From Euphorbia lathyris (lineage: Eukaryota > Streptophyta > Magnoliopsida > Malpighiales > Euphorbiaceae): 64,000 bases of DNA. A program made the position numbers and the translations under genes. The stretch covers positions 6,143,001 through 6,207,000 of the forward strand of contig NC_088915.1 of NCBI RefSeq assembly GCF_963576675.1, read 5' to 3'. This document shows, piece after piece, positions 1-9,290 of the stretch (positions within the stretch are counted from its first letter, which is position 1; every line of letters begins with the position of its first letter). The notes below the pieces were generated by a model that made no database searches, was not told where the DNA came from, and saw nothing but the letters and a program-made list of their open reading frames with translations.

Positions 1-405
1 TATTCGGTCATATTTGACCCCTGATCTATCCCAATTGGTAAAATTTCACCCAATTTAGATGGAAACTTGACAAAACCGTTATCCCTCCTCATATGTAATG
101 ATATTTTGACATATGAGCTTGAAACATCACACATCTTGAAGTTTATTTGGCACATAAACTCTCTTATGTCAAAATAATTAATTAGATTAAAAAATAAAAA
201 CAAATCTCTAAACTAAAATTTATCAAATTTAAGTGTGAAAATATCGTCACGTGCTAATAGAATAACAATTATATGAAGGATCAATTTAAATTGAGTGAAA
301 TTGCACCAAATGAGATAGGTCAGGGGCAAAATGTGACCAAATAATAGGTCAGTGATCAAATAACAAAATTTTGAATAGATCAAGGGTGAAATAGTTGTTT
401 AAACC
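1..405. mobile_element. Mutator-like foldback MITE, left end cut by the window
   Basis: The segment starts inside an arm reading 'cccctgatctatccc' and ends with the complementary arm (about 300-405) finishing in 'gtttaaacc'. The same arms occur in the complete elements at 10833-11311 and 15526-15993, which carry 9-bp target duplications. There is no coding capacity. The left terminus and its duplication lie outside the window, so insertion type is inferred from the relatives. Confidence 0.75.
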
Positions 406-454
406 TAAAAAAAAAGGTAAATTACATATTAGTCATGTTTAGGGCAAATTATTA

Positions 455-632
455 GAAGTATCCGGTTTTTCATGTCATTCAGATGACTTTCGATACATAT
501 TTTGACACGTGTAATATGGACCCACACATATTATAAGAGATCCCACTATTTTAATTATTACGTGAGATCACAATACACGTGTACAAATGTGAATTGGGGG
601 TCCTCCAAATGACATGGAAGACCGGATGTTTA
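455..632. repeat. short inverted-repeat (foldback) segment
   Basis: The arm at about 461-480 (tccggtttttcatgtcattc) pairs imperfectly with about 608-627 (aaatgacatggaagaccgga). A phrase about differences of a few bases separates the arms. It resembles a small MITE, but I found no clean target duplication and no second copy in the window. The following 633-1224 is AT-rich and gene-free. A possible hAT-like remnant at about 887-1198 has only a weak 6/8 flanking match. Confidence 0.35.
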
Positions 633-1224
633 ATATAAAAACCTCACGCTTACACTAATTATTTATAATTATCTAACATTTATAAAGAATTTTTTAAAAT
701 GTCACGTAGTTGAAAATAAAAGTACTTTTAATGTTAAATTAAATCTGTAAAACTGTTCAATTTTTTTTGTTTTTAAAAACCAAAAAAATAACTGTATATT
801 TCACAAAAATAGAATAAATATTTCAAAACTGATTTTATTTCCTCTTAAAAGAATACATTCCAAACTCATGAAAGATAGATTTAGCTAGGGCTTATGTGGA
901 TTTTGGAGATTCTATAGGAATAAAAATATCCAAAATTGTATTCAACATTTGACTTTTCTGAACTGAATTGTACCATCGATTTAATTAGATATAATTCTGG
1001 ATATTCCAAATCCCTAATTAATATTACTGAGTAAATATATTGGAGATTTTAGAATCGAACCGAATATCTGGGAAAAAAATACAGAATTACACTGTTGACT
1101 TTTTATTTATGACCGAACTGAATTGTATCATTTACTATATTAGATATAGTTCTGAAGATTTTCAAACCCCAAAGTATACCGAATCGTAATCATCCCTAGG
1201 TATAGCTAACTAGTTCATATTGAA

Positions 1225-1407
1225 GGGGCGTTTATTTCAAATTTTCGGAGCAGTATTTAACATTTTATTTTAAACGCAGGAAATATAGTGTTTCGTTAGA
1301 CTTCAAAAATAGCAACATTTAGTTTTTTTTATGGAAACAACTCTGTTTGGAGCTTTTCACGAAAAGTTTTTTTTTAGATTTTAATGAATAGTTGTTTATA
1401 GTTATTT
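1225..1407. repeat. left part of an older repeat split by the L1 insertion
   Basis: The text around 1350-1407 ('gcttttcacgaaaag' then 'gttgtttatagttatt') continues directly at 8053-8170 on the far side of the L1. The joined order matches the uninterrupted element at 55166-55572. This element was therefore present before the L1 arrived. It is non-coding and may be PIF/Harbinger-like, judging from the 55-kb copy. Confidence 0.6.
1395..1407. repeat. L1 target site duplication, 3' side
   Basis: TTTATAGTTATTT abuts the poly(T) that represents the L1 poly(A) tail. The identical 13-mer lies at 8053-8065 beyond the L1 5' end. A perfect 13-bp duplication fits target-primed reverse transcription. It also fixes the element ends, except for a 1-3 base ambiguity with the T run. 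Confidence 0.9.
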
Positions 1408-1457
1408 TTTTTTTTTTTTTTTGGTAGAAAAGGAAAAGAAAAACGAATAACAACAAA

Positions 1458-4400
1458 CTACCCAGGAATTAGCCTAGGGAAGCTAACCCCAATCCTATCT
1501 TCTAAGAGAAGATGAGAGATGAAACTAGGAGAAACAGGAAGGGTAGTAACGCCTAACGTCCCTTCATGGCCCGCCGCCGCCAAGCGATCAGCAACACGAT
1601 TCTGCTCTCTAAAAATGTGTCTGAACTCTACGAACTCAAAGGAGGAGCAAAGCCTTATAATAGCTTTGATGAGGTTGCGACTGTTAAGACCCATAGAATG
1701 ATTCTCAGAAATCATTTTGATTGCTTCCAAATTATCAGACTCCACAGAGAGCCTCTTAACACCCAGCCTTTTAGCAAGATTGATTCCAGTAAGAATAGCC
1801 CAGAGCTCCGCAGAAAAGGAAGAACCCAACCCTAAATTCTGGGAGAACCCAGAAAGCCAGACGCCCCCTACATCTCTAAGCACACCTCCAGCCGCAATCT
1901 TACCGTTACTAAGGCAGGAACCATCATTATTCAGCTTCACAACCCCCTCTCTTGGCCTGCTCCATCCCACGAGATGGACATCACAACACTGAGAGGCTCT
2001 GGCAAGGGACTCTCCTTTGAAACTATCGATAATAGAGAAAAGTTTTTTCGAGAAGAAATCAGCTAAGTTTGTCATAAAAACAGTTTTATCTCCAAAAATC
2101 TCCTCGTTTCTCCATTTCCAAACTTGGTGACAGATAATAGCAAAGAAAATGTCACCATGCTCCATGTATGGAAGCAACTTTCCTCTAACACCATCAGAGA
2201 ACCAGTCGACCTCAGAATGTGCCATGAAGGAAGAGAAAATATGGTGTGGGAGAATTTTCCTCCAAACCTCTTTACTATTAGAGCAATCTCTAAGAGCATG
2301 GCACAAAGTCTCAACATGACCTCTGCATCTACTGCAAGCTCCAGAATCAGTCAAGTGCCTTCTGTGCCTATCCGAATTAGTAAGAAGCCTGTCCTTAACA
2401 CCCAGCCACAGGAAACTCCTAATACGGAAAGGAACTTTAAGGGTCCAAATCGACTTCCACACATCCGAGGGAGGATCAGATCTAAAGAGAGAGAAAGCTT
2501 CAAAGGCCGATTTGCAAGAATAAACTCCATTGTTAGTCAGCGCCCAACAGTGCCTATCCAAGTCTTCCTCTTGATTACTCACCTTCACTCCCCGCATTCT
2601 AAGGAGAGTCTCAAGGCTAAAGAAAGTATCAAACTTTGACCAGATCCAGTCCCCTTCCGAGTCAACCACATCGGCAATCCTCCAGTTGCGTATATCACTA
2701 GGCGGGGGGGAAGAACACACCTCAATTAACGGTTTATCCCCAATCCAGTTATCAAACCAGAAACTAATGGACTTACCATTCCCCACCTCCAGGCCAACTC
2801 CCGAGCAGAACTCATCAAACACAGCACTAAGTCCTTTCCAGAGGAAGGAACAATTAGCAACTCTCTCTTTCGGGCCCCCGAAGATTTTGTCTTTCCGATA
2901 CTTACCACAAAGGAGGCGAACCCAAAGAGAGGAGGGGTTTTGCCACATACGCCAAAGGAGTTTCATTAATAAAACTTTATTATTGTCCTTTGCTTTCCTA
3001 ATACCCAGACCCCCAGAATCTTTAGGCTGGAAAACCTCACTCCAAGGCACAAGATGGATCTTCCTGCCCTCCGCAGCTTCCCCCCACAGGAACCTACGGT
3101 TAATCTTGTCAAGATCATTAAGCACAGGATCCGGAAGCTTACAAGCCTGCATGATGTGATTGGGAGCAGCACAATTAACAGATTGAATTAACGTGAGGCG
3201 GCCAGCGAGAGACAGAGTCTTGGCTTTCCAAGTGGCACACTTCGAATTAGCTTTATCCAAAGTCTCTTTGAAGGAGCCTTTAGACACACGCTCACTATGG
3301 AGGGGAACGCCCAGATACTTCCCAAGAGAATCAGTAAGAGGAATACTTGAGAGATCACTTAATCTCTTACAGACTCTCTGATTCATATTCTTAGAGCACA
3401 TCATCCTAGATTTCTGGATATTAAGCTTCTGCCCAGAGGCCGAACAAAAATAATCCAGAATATCCATAATGACTCTCAACTGCTCCTCATTACCCTCAAG
3501 AAAGATAAGGACATCATCTGCAAAGAATAAGTGAGTCACCTGGGGACAGAAGCTGTTGATCGCCACAGGGTGGAAACTCCCATTATCAATCGCATCCTGA
3601 ATCAGGTGAGAGAGCCTCTCTATAGCAATAACAAAAAGGAAAGGGCTCATAGGATCCCCCTGACGGATTCCTCTGCCCGGGGAAAATTCCTCCGACATAT
3701 CCCCATTGACCATAACTTGAAACACAGGAGAAGAAATACATACCTTAATTAAACTTCTCCAGCTGTCCGGGATTCTAGCTCTCTCAAGGCTCTCCATCAA
3801 GAAATCCCAATTAATTCGATCATAGGCCTTCTCTAAATCCAGCTTCAGAGCCACAATGCCTTTCCTCCCCTTCCTAATCTTCATCGTGTGGACCATCTCT
3901 TGGGCGATCACCACATTATCCATCATTTGTCTACCAGGCACAAAGCTACCCTGATTCTGACAAATGATCGCAGGAAGAATGCCACGGATTCTATTAGCCA
4001 CAATCTTTGTAACAGTTTTGTAAAGAACATTACAAAGACAGATAGGTCTCATATGCAAAAAGGAAGAAGGCTTATCAATCTTAGGAATCAGAACCAGGAG
4101 GGTTCTATTAACCAGCTCAATATCCTTCGAACCACTGAACACCCCCAAGACAAAATTATAGATGCCTTCCTTCACTACATCCCAATGCTTATGGTAAAAG
4201 CCCGCCGGAAGACCATCAATCCCAGGAGCTTTAGAAGCCCCAATGCTGAAGATAGCTTGGTCAATCTCTTTTCGGGAAATAGGTTGAAAGGCCTCCTGAC
4301 TACAATCCTCACTGATTAAAGGAAATGTAGCAATAGAGTGAGCCCTCTCCAAAAGAACAGGTTCCTCTTTGAACAGCTCTCTGTAGAAATCCAGGGCTAA

Positions 4401-5558
4401 GTTCCGAATAACCTCATCTTCATAAACCCAATCACCATTAGAATCCTTAATGGCCTCAATTCTATTTCTCTGCCTTCTGATCAGGGTAGAGAGATGGAAG
4501 TATTTGGTATTACGATCCCCATCTCTAATCCAGGACTTCCGAGACTTCTGGAACCAAAGGAACTCCTCCTGCCTAAGCACAGCCTCCAGCTCCTTCTGAA
4601 GGGTTCTGAGGAGGCCCTCAAGGCTATGATCAAACCTCCCCTCCAACCTGCGTTGAATGCCCTCCATCCTCTTTAATAACTTGTTCTTCCTTCTGATAAT
4701 ATTCCCAAACACATTCCTATTCCACCCCTGCACCTTATTCCTGAACCCTTCAGCAGCTTGCAGTACATACGAATGAGGTCTCCAACTCTCATGAACGAAC
4801 TCTTTAAACTTAGGATGGGACTCCCAAGCTAACTGATACCGGAACGGTCTCTTACCCCTAGGATGCTTACCTCTCAAAAGTCTAAACAAAATAGGACAAT
4901 GATCCGAATGACGGAACGGGAGGTTCAACACAGAGCACTCGGGGAAGGAAGTTAGAGCTAAAACATTAGCGTAGACTTTGTCCAATCGAACAAAAGTATT
5001 ATTACGCTTCCAAGTGAATTTATGACCAGAAGCCCCTAGATCGGAAAGCCCACATAAATCCATACTATTCTTGTGATGCAGACAGCGATTAACATAATGA
5101 TTGGATCCCCCTCTCTGATCACTCATAAAGGCGATATCATTGAAGTCACCCGCCACAAACCAGGGCTCCGAAATGCTGACACTCATAGAATAGAGAACCT
5201 CCCAGAGCCGTTTTCGATTAGACAAGATAGGGTCAGCATACACAAGGGTAATAAAAAAGGAAGTATTGCCGGAAATACTCACTTTACAATGAATGAACTG
5301 CTTATCCATGCTAAGAATATCAAAATGAATCCGATCTGGCCTCCAAAAAAGCCAAATCCCCCCAGCCCGGCCAGTTGCCTCCGATCTAACACAGTGCCAG
5401 TTCTTAAACTTCTTAACCACCTCATCTGCTTTCTCACCACTAATCTTAGTTTCCAAAAGAGCAAAACAAGATGGATTAAACTGCTTAATAAGATCATTAA
5501 TATGGATACGGGTAGCCTTGCTAGCCGCACCCCTAACATTCCAAAATAACAAATCCAT
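1458..5558 (-). CDS. L1 ORF2: endonuclease, reverse transcriptase and RNase H polyprotein
   Basis: I place the start at the ATG at 5558 (MDLLFWNVRG); the open frame reaches 5582 only by way of a GTG codon. The protein is about 1366 residues. Domains seen in order: an endonuclease/exonuclease/phosphatase domain (FWNVRG near residue 5, ALLETK near 33, VAGDFND near 135, HSDHCP near 217); a reverse transcriptase (LVLIPK near 488, ALKLDLEKAYDR near 571, RQGDPMSPFLF near 632, catalytic FADD near 679-682); a zf-RVT zinc finger (CSRCRGH...HALRDC); and a C-terminal RNase H with all four acidic positions (NNDGS, SAEL, ESDN, VADR). The endonuclease nicks target DNA and the RT primes on the nick; a C-terminal RNase H is usual in plant L1s. 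ORF2 follows ORF1 after 31 bp in another frame, so translation is presumably by reinitiation. I see no disabling mutation. Confidence 0.96.
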   Translation of the reverse strand: MDLLFWNVRGAASKATRIHINDLIKQFNPSCFALLETKISGEKADEVVKKFKNWHCVRSEATGRAGGIWLFWRPDRIHFDILSMDKQFIHCKVSISGNTSFFITLVYADPILSNRKRLWEVLYSMSVSISEPWFVAGDFNDIAFMSDQRGGSNHYVNRCLHHKNSMDLCGLSDLGASGHKFTWKRNNTFVRLDKVYANVLALTSFPECSVLNLPFRHSDHCPILFRLLRGKHPRGKRPFRYQLAWESHPKFKEFVHESWRPHSYVLQAAEGFRNKVQGWNRNVFGNIIRRKNKLLKRMEGIQRRLEGRFDHSLEGLLRTLQKELEAVLRQEEFLWFQKSRKSWIRDGDRNTKYFHLSTLIRRQRNRIEAIKDSNGDWVYEDEVIRNLALDFYRELFKEEPVLLERAHSIATFPLISEDCSQEAFQPISRKEIDQAIFSIGASKAPGIDGLPAGFYHKHWDVVKEGIYNFVLGVFSGSKDIELVNRTLLVLIPKIDKPSSFLHMRPICLCNVLYKTVTKIVANRIRGILPAIICQNQGSFVPGRQMMDNVVIAQEMVHTMKIRKGRKGIVALKLDLEKAYDRINWDFLMESLERARIPDSWRSLIKVCISSPVFQVMVNGDMSEEFSPGRGIRQGDPMSPFLFVIAIERLSHLIQDAIDNGSFHPVAINSFCPQVTHLFFADDVLIFLEGNEEQLRVIMDILDYFCSASGQKLNIQKSRMMCSKNMNQRVCKRLSDLSSIPLTDSLGKYLGVPLHSERVSKGSFKETLDKANSKCATWKAKTLSLAGRLTLIQSVNCAAPNHIMQACKLPDPVLNDLDKINRRFLWGEAAEGRKIHLVPWSEVFQPKDSGGLGIRKAKDNNKVLLMKLLWRMWQNPSSLWVRLLCGKYRKDKIFGGPKERVANCSFLWKGLSAVFDEFCSGVGLEVGNGKSISFWFDNWIGDKPLIEVCSSPPPSDIRNWRIADVVDSEGDWIWSKFDTFFSLETLLRMRGVKVSNQEEDLDRHCWALTNNGVYSCKSAFEAFSLFRSDPPSDVWKSIWTLKVPFRIRSFLWLGVKDRLLTNSDRHRRHLTDSGACSRCRGHVETLCHALRDCSNSKEVWRKILPHHIFSSFMAHSEVDWFSDGVRGKLLPYMEHGDIFFAIICHQVWKWRNEEIFGDKTVFMTNLADFFSKKLFSIIDSFKGESLARASQCCDVHLVGWSRPREGVVKLNNDGSCLSNGKIAAGGVLRDVGGVWLSGFSQNLGLGSSFSAELWAILTGINLAKRLGVKRLSVESDNLEAIKMISENHSMGLNSRNLIKAIIRLCSSFEFVEFRHIFREQNRVADRLAAAGHEGTLGVTTLPVSPSFISHLLLEDRIGVSFPRLIPG

Positions 5559-5589
5559 AGAAAGGAGGACAACTGACCACACCCCTACC

Positions 5590-7677
5590 CTAAGCTAGGT
5601 ATTTACTAGGGGCTCCTGAGAGCCTTACCGAGGTACCCCCGGGCCCCCTCTTATCTGGAAACGCCAAAGTGTTAAGGCCACTTTTTTGTTTTCCTTTAAG
5701 CTTTTTCATATTAGTTTTGTTAACTCCCATAGATTTCCCAATCCCAGGATCAATACCATGAACAGGAATACTAACCTCATTTGAATTCTTCATCCTTCTA
5801 GCTGCAAGGGTCAGGGTCCCCCCCTGGGCTTCATCCTTAGAGACAAAAAGCGGGTTCACAGATTCAACCACCTTCTCGACTGGATCTACAGACTCTAATC
5901 CTGGAATACTCTCATCCATATGATTCTCATCTTGGTCTGACTCTTGAACTTCCTCAATCATCAGGGCCCCAAATCTGGACCCAGGCAAGGCTACTGAAGA
6001 AACCCCAACCTCCTTTCTAGCTTTGAGGACAGGCTTCTCCTTGACATTTGGAATAACAGTAGCTTTAGGAGAAAGGGACTTAGAATTTGTGTTGATATCA
6101 GGAGGACGATTGTGAACCACTGCAGGTTGATTCCTACGTCTAGCGGGCCTCTTTGCCACCATCCAGGGACCAAAGTTCCCTTCATACCCCTGGTTCCCTC
6201 CAGTAATCCGCACACTACTCTCAACCCTCTCTATAACAACCCTCTCCCTTTTAGGGCAACCCTCCTGAGAATGACCATACATGCCACAATCATAACAGAT
6301 GTTATGTAAACCTTCATACTCAATAAAGAACACTTTATCCTGAACACAGAACTTAGAAAGTAAAGGTTTAGCCAGATCAACATCTATACATACCCTAGCA
6401 AACTTACCCCTAATGGCCCCAATTGTAGTCTTGTCCACATGGTGGACCTTACCAACCAAACCTCCTATTTTACTCAAAAAGTTTTCACTGTAGTACTCAA
6501 TGGGAAGGCCCGGGAATCTTACCCAAGTCAAGATCCTGTTAACCGAACAGTCGTGAGGATTAAAATTAGGAACCCAAGGCCTTAAGGCCAAAACATGATT
6601 GGAAATGATATATGGGCCTCCCTTGATAACCGAATTATAATCCTCAACCCTAGTAAATTTAATGACATAGTAGTCATTTTCCAGGTCAGTAATACTGACT
6701 TTACCTTTCCTTGCCCACTGCGCTTGTATTCTTTGGGCAAAATAGTTAAAACTAATTCGCTTACCCAGGACAGTAACAATCAAAGACACCTTCCACTTCT
6801 CTCTAAGCTCACGCTTCTCTGCAGCGGAAAGTCTAATGACCGGACAGAGAGGATCCTCCTGGCCATTATCTTCCTCATCAGAATCCGAGAACATATCATC
6901 AGAATCTCCCACCATTAAAACTTCCTCTAAAACCGGCTCTTCCTCAGCCACCCCCATGACCGTGTCCTTCCAAGAGTTTTTACCAATCTCGCTCATCTGA
7001 ACCCTACGTCTGGGGGAGACCGTCTTCCCATGAGCTACTCCTACAACACCCACCCTTCCCGAATTATTAGAAACATCCAGACCCGAGGCAGCCTGCCTCC
7101 CCGTCGTAGCCCCTGCCTGCCCCTCACAGCCCGGAGGAGAGGATCCCGTGCAAGGCACTGCGCCGACAGCCCCAGCCCACTGCCCGACCGAGGAGCCGGC
7201 AGCGCCTGGGCAGTGCCCGGCACTATCGGCGCATAGCCCTGCGCCAGGCACCCCCGGCCCCACTTCTCCCCTCGAGATTGGGGGAGCCTTACCCCCGGCA
7301 TCAGAAAACCCAGCCGCCCGTATCTCCCATTGATCCGCACCCAGCCGCGACAACCTTGTCGAATCTGCCGCCTGTGGATCGCAAAGATCCGTCCCCAGCC
7401 GCACGGGCGGCGCCCGCGAGAACCCTGCCGACGCACCATCCATGCCCACGAGATCCCTACCGACGCCCCTGGATTCCCCTGCCTCCACCCCGCCAAGCGC
7501 CCCGCCCCGATCTACACCAGGTGCACGCTCGCCGCCAACAAAACTTGCCTCACCCTTCTCGCCCCAAACCACCAGGCCACCGCCCCCTTCCTTGCCGCAA
7601 ATCCCCTCCAGATCCGACCCCCCCTCGCCGGCCACAGCCCCCCTCTCCCTAGATCTATCCCTAACACGCTTTACCAT
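5590..7677 (-). CDS. L1 ORF1: DUF4283/zinc-knuckle RNA-binding protein
   Basis: This is a 695-residue ORF1 of the plant L1. Residues 1-210 are Gly/Ala/Arg-rich, low-complexity and GC/CpG-rich, in sharp contrast to the AT-rich surroundings. An acidic stretch follows (DSDDMFSDSDEED, about 258-270). A DUF4283-like region spans about 285-440. A CCHC zinc knuckle lies at 461-474 (CYDCGMYGHSQEGC; C-x2-C-x4-H-x4-C), encoded near 6256-6297. The C-terminal part is basic and variable. In plant L1s, proteins of this layout are thought to bind element RNA and form the ribonucleoprotein with ORF2p. The start is the first in-frame ATG, with G at +4, after the leader 'ctagggttc'. The N-terminal extension is unusual and could instead be partly untranslated. 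The DUF4283 and zinc-knuckle calls are firm. Confidence 0.92.
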   Translation of the reverse strand: MVKRVRDRSRERGAVAGEGGSDLEGICGKEGGGGLVVWGEKGEASFVGGERAPGVDRGGALGGVEAGESRGVGRDLVGMDGASAGFSRAPPVRLGTDLCDPQAADSTRLSRLGADQWEIRAAGFSDAGGKAPPISRGEVGPGVPGAGLCADSAGHCPGAAGSSVGQWAGAVGAVPCTGSSPPGCEGQAGATTGRQAASGLDVSNNSGRVGVVGVAHGKTVSPRRRVQMSEIGKNSWKDTVMGVAEEEPVLEEVLMVGDSDDMFSDSDEEDNGQEDPLCPVIRLSAAEKRELREKWKVSLIVTVLGKRISFNYFAQRIQAQWARKGKVSITDLENDYYVIKFTRVEDYNSVIKGGPYIISNHVLALRPWVPNFNPHDCSVNRILTWVRFPGLPIEYYSENFLSKIGGLVGKVHHVDKTTIGAIRGKFARVCIDVDLAKPLLSKFCVQDKVFFIEYEGLHNICYDCGMYGHSQEGCPKRERVVIERVESSVRITGGNQGYEGNFGPWMVAKRPARRRNQPAVVHNRPPDINTNSKSLSPKATVIPNVKEKPVLKARKEVGVSSVALPGSRFGALMIEEVQESDQDENHMDESIPGLESVDPVEKVVESVNPLFVSKDEAQGGTLTLAARRMKNSNEVSIPVHGIDPGIGKSMGVNKTNMKKLKGKQKSGLNTLAFPDKRGPGGTSVRLSGAPSKYLA

Positions 7678-8052
7678 GAACCCTAGCCGAGAGAGAGAGG
7701 AGATAGATCTAAAAGAGAGAAAAAGATCTAAAAGAGAAAAAGATATAAAAGAGAGAAATAGATCTGAGAGAGAGAGGATAGATCTAAAAGAGAGAAAAAA
7801 GATCTAAAAGAGAGAAATAGATCTGAGAGAGAGAAGATAGATCTCAAAATTCTCCATCTTCATAAAAATTCTTCACCATGACAACAGATCTAAGAGAGAG
7901 AAGCCAGATCTGAAAAAGAGAAGATAGATCTAAAAGAGAAAGAAAGATCTAAAAGAGAAGAGATAGATCTCAAAACTCTCAATCTTCATAAAAATTCTTC
8001 ACCATGACAACAGATCTGAGAGAGAGAAGACAGATCTGAAAAAGAGAAGATT
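7678..8052 (-). promoter_or_regulatory. L1 5' UTR with purine-rich tandem monomers
   Basis: On the plus strand this is a dense series of 'agatct' followed by 'aaaagagagaaa' or 'gagagagaga' (pyrimidine-rich on the sense strand). A larger unit containing 'cttcataaaaattcttcacc' and 'atgacaacagatct' occurs twice with a period of 126 bp (for example 7841 and 7967). The element begins directly at a monomer edge at 8052. By analogy with monomer promoters of other L1s it probably drives transcription, but promoter activity is inference. CT-rich leaders are also common in plant 5' UTRs. Confidence 0.7.
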
Positions 8053-8186
8053 TTTATAGTTATTTGATATTGATAAAATTATCTTTTTTATTTTAAAAAT
8101 ATTTATTTATTTATTTAAATTATTTTTATTAATTTATTAATTATTTATTTTAAAATTTATTTATTGAGCGTTGCGCCACACAAGGC
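8053..8186. repeat. L1 target duplication (8053-8065) and right part of the split repeat
   Basis: TTTATAGTTATTT at 8053-8065 repeats 1395-1407. The following 'gatattgataaaattatc' and the T/A-rich 'atttaaattatttttatt' match 55330-55470 in the uninterrupted copy. There is no gene. Confidence 0.65.
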
Positions 8187-8870
8187 CCATTATCTCCAGG
8201 CAACCCACAATTCTCCATTTATTTACCAAATTACCCCTTTTTCTATTTTCCTATATTTTGACTCTAAACCCCCAAAATACATCTATAAATACTAGACATG
8301 TTCATGAGCTGGGCCGGACTGGATTTGAGCCGGATCTAACCGGGTTTGTCACATAATTACTTTGTCCAAGTCCAACCAAACCCGCACTATATTTATACTG
8401 GGCTGGGCTAAACTAAAAGAACTAATTCCCAAGTCCAGTTCGACCCGGCGCAACTAATATCTTTGTATTTTTTAAAAATTAAGTAAACTAAAAAATTATA
8501 CTATAAATATAAATAATAATATACAATAAACTAAATTTTAAAGAATTATTTCAATAAAAATCAATTAACGCAATCCTAAATAAATAAATAAATACTATTT
8601 TTATAGTAATAAATAAAATAGTAACAAAAATATGTGTACCTGGTTCACCAATACAAATCAATGAACGCAATCCTAAATATGTTCACCAATTCAGAAAAGA
8701 ACAACCAATCACAAACAGAAAAAATATGCACATTCAATTTTAATTAATATTATACTAGTTACATTATAAAGTAGCCAGCAGCAATTGCTGGTTATATTTT
8801 TTTTTTAATAAAAAGTTACTAATTTATTTTCATACATTGATATAAAAATAATGGTTAGAAATTAAAATTA
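8187..8870. other. AT-rich gene-free stretch with a hAT-like terminus
   Basis: No reading frame is supported. From about 8297, 'tagacatgttcatgagctgg' resembles the terminus of the hAT-like element at 49597-50020, and both continue with 'gcccg/ctgggc' motifs. I could not place the other end. The rest is A/T-rich, with a short direct repeat ('caatcctaaat' at about 8572 and 8668). Confidence 0.4.
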
Positions 8871-8879
8871 ATAATTTTA

Positions 8880-9095
8880 TTCGGGGATTTTTTGGGGATC
8901 TCCACGGGAATTTATACAGTAACGGTGCGGGGATCCCCACGGGGCGGATATAGCAATCCTTATCCCCATCCCCATTTAGGTTTCGGAGAAAAAATTTCCC
9001 CGTCCCCAATTTTTATGGTTATTCCCTATCCCTGTCGGTTCAGATATCCGCAGTTTTCGGATAATCCCTTGCCCATTGCTATCCCTAGTTCCACT
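8880..9095. mobile_element. hAT-like GC-rich MITE fragment (ggggatcccc family)
   Basis: This is a G/C-rich patch in an A/T-rich setting, with repeated 'ggggatc' and 'cgggg' words and ending 'ttgctatccctag'. It resembles the complete element at 16496-17074, which has TIRs 'tagggatgcaa' and an 8-bp duplication. The left end is degraded. The 72-codon open frame inside is a shadow of the repeated sequence. Confidence 0.5.
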
Positions 9096-9151
9096 CTCCT
9101 TAATTCATAAATTAAATTTGTATATTATATCTTGATTTAAAATGAATGTTC

Positions 9152-9290
9152 CAGATCAATTAAGATTGACTTGAGTGATTAAAGGTTTCAAGTGGCTTAA
9201 GGTAGAGATCTCGAGTTCGAGTTTTTAATTGGGAGAACATCCACGTAAAATGTGTCGCATGAACTGAGAAATCGGATAAATTATAAAAAA
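9152..9290 (+). mobile_element. tRNA-related SINE-like sequence
   Basis: 'ttgacttgagtgattaaagg' resembles a pol III A box region and 'gagttcgagttt' about 50 bp later resembles a B box. The same arrangement occurs on the minus strand at 50484-50598, so this is a repeated tRNA-derived sequence and not a tRNA gene. It lacks a foldable acceptor stem. Confidence 0.5.

Larger units (their letters stand above)
1408..8052 (-). mobile_element. Full-length plant L1 non-LTR retrotransposon
   Basis: In element orientation the order is: repetitive 5' UTR (8052-7678), ORF1 (7677-5590), a 31-bp spacer, ORF2 (5558-1458), a very short 3' UTR of about 35 bp, and poly(A) (poly(T) at 1408-1422 on the plus strand). 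Both ORFs are open from end to end and the 13-bp target duplications are identical, so this copy looks young and possibly competent. Two truncated relatives lie at 11458-12400 and 13056-15345. All three end in CTACC followed directly by the A tail. The element would be copied by its own endonuclease and reverse transcriptase. It interrupts an older repeat. Confidence 0.97.

Noticed and set aside
5558..5582. Extension of L1 ORF2 upstream to 5582
   Set aside because: The first codon there is GTG, not ATG. The ATG at 5558 begins directly before the endonuclease motif and leaves a 31-bp gap to ORF1.
7041..7807. Several long plus- and minus-strand frames opposite L1 ORF1
   Set aside because: They come from the GC-rich N-terminal part of ORF1 and the repetitive 5' UTR, with no domain and no independent support.
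9152..9290. A tRNA gene on the plus strand
   Set aside because: Only box-like words remain, the sequence recurs at 50.5 kb, and no cloverleaf can be drawn.
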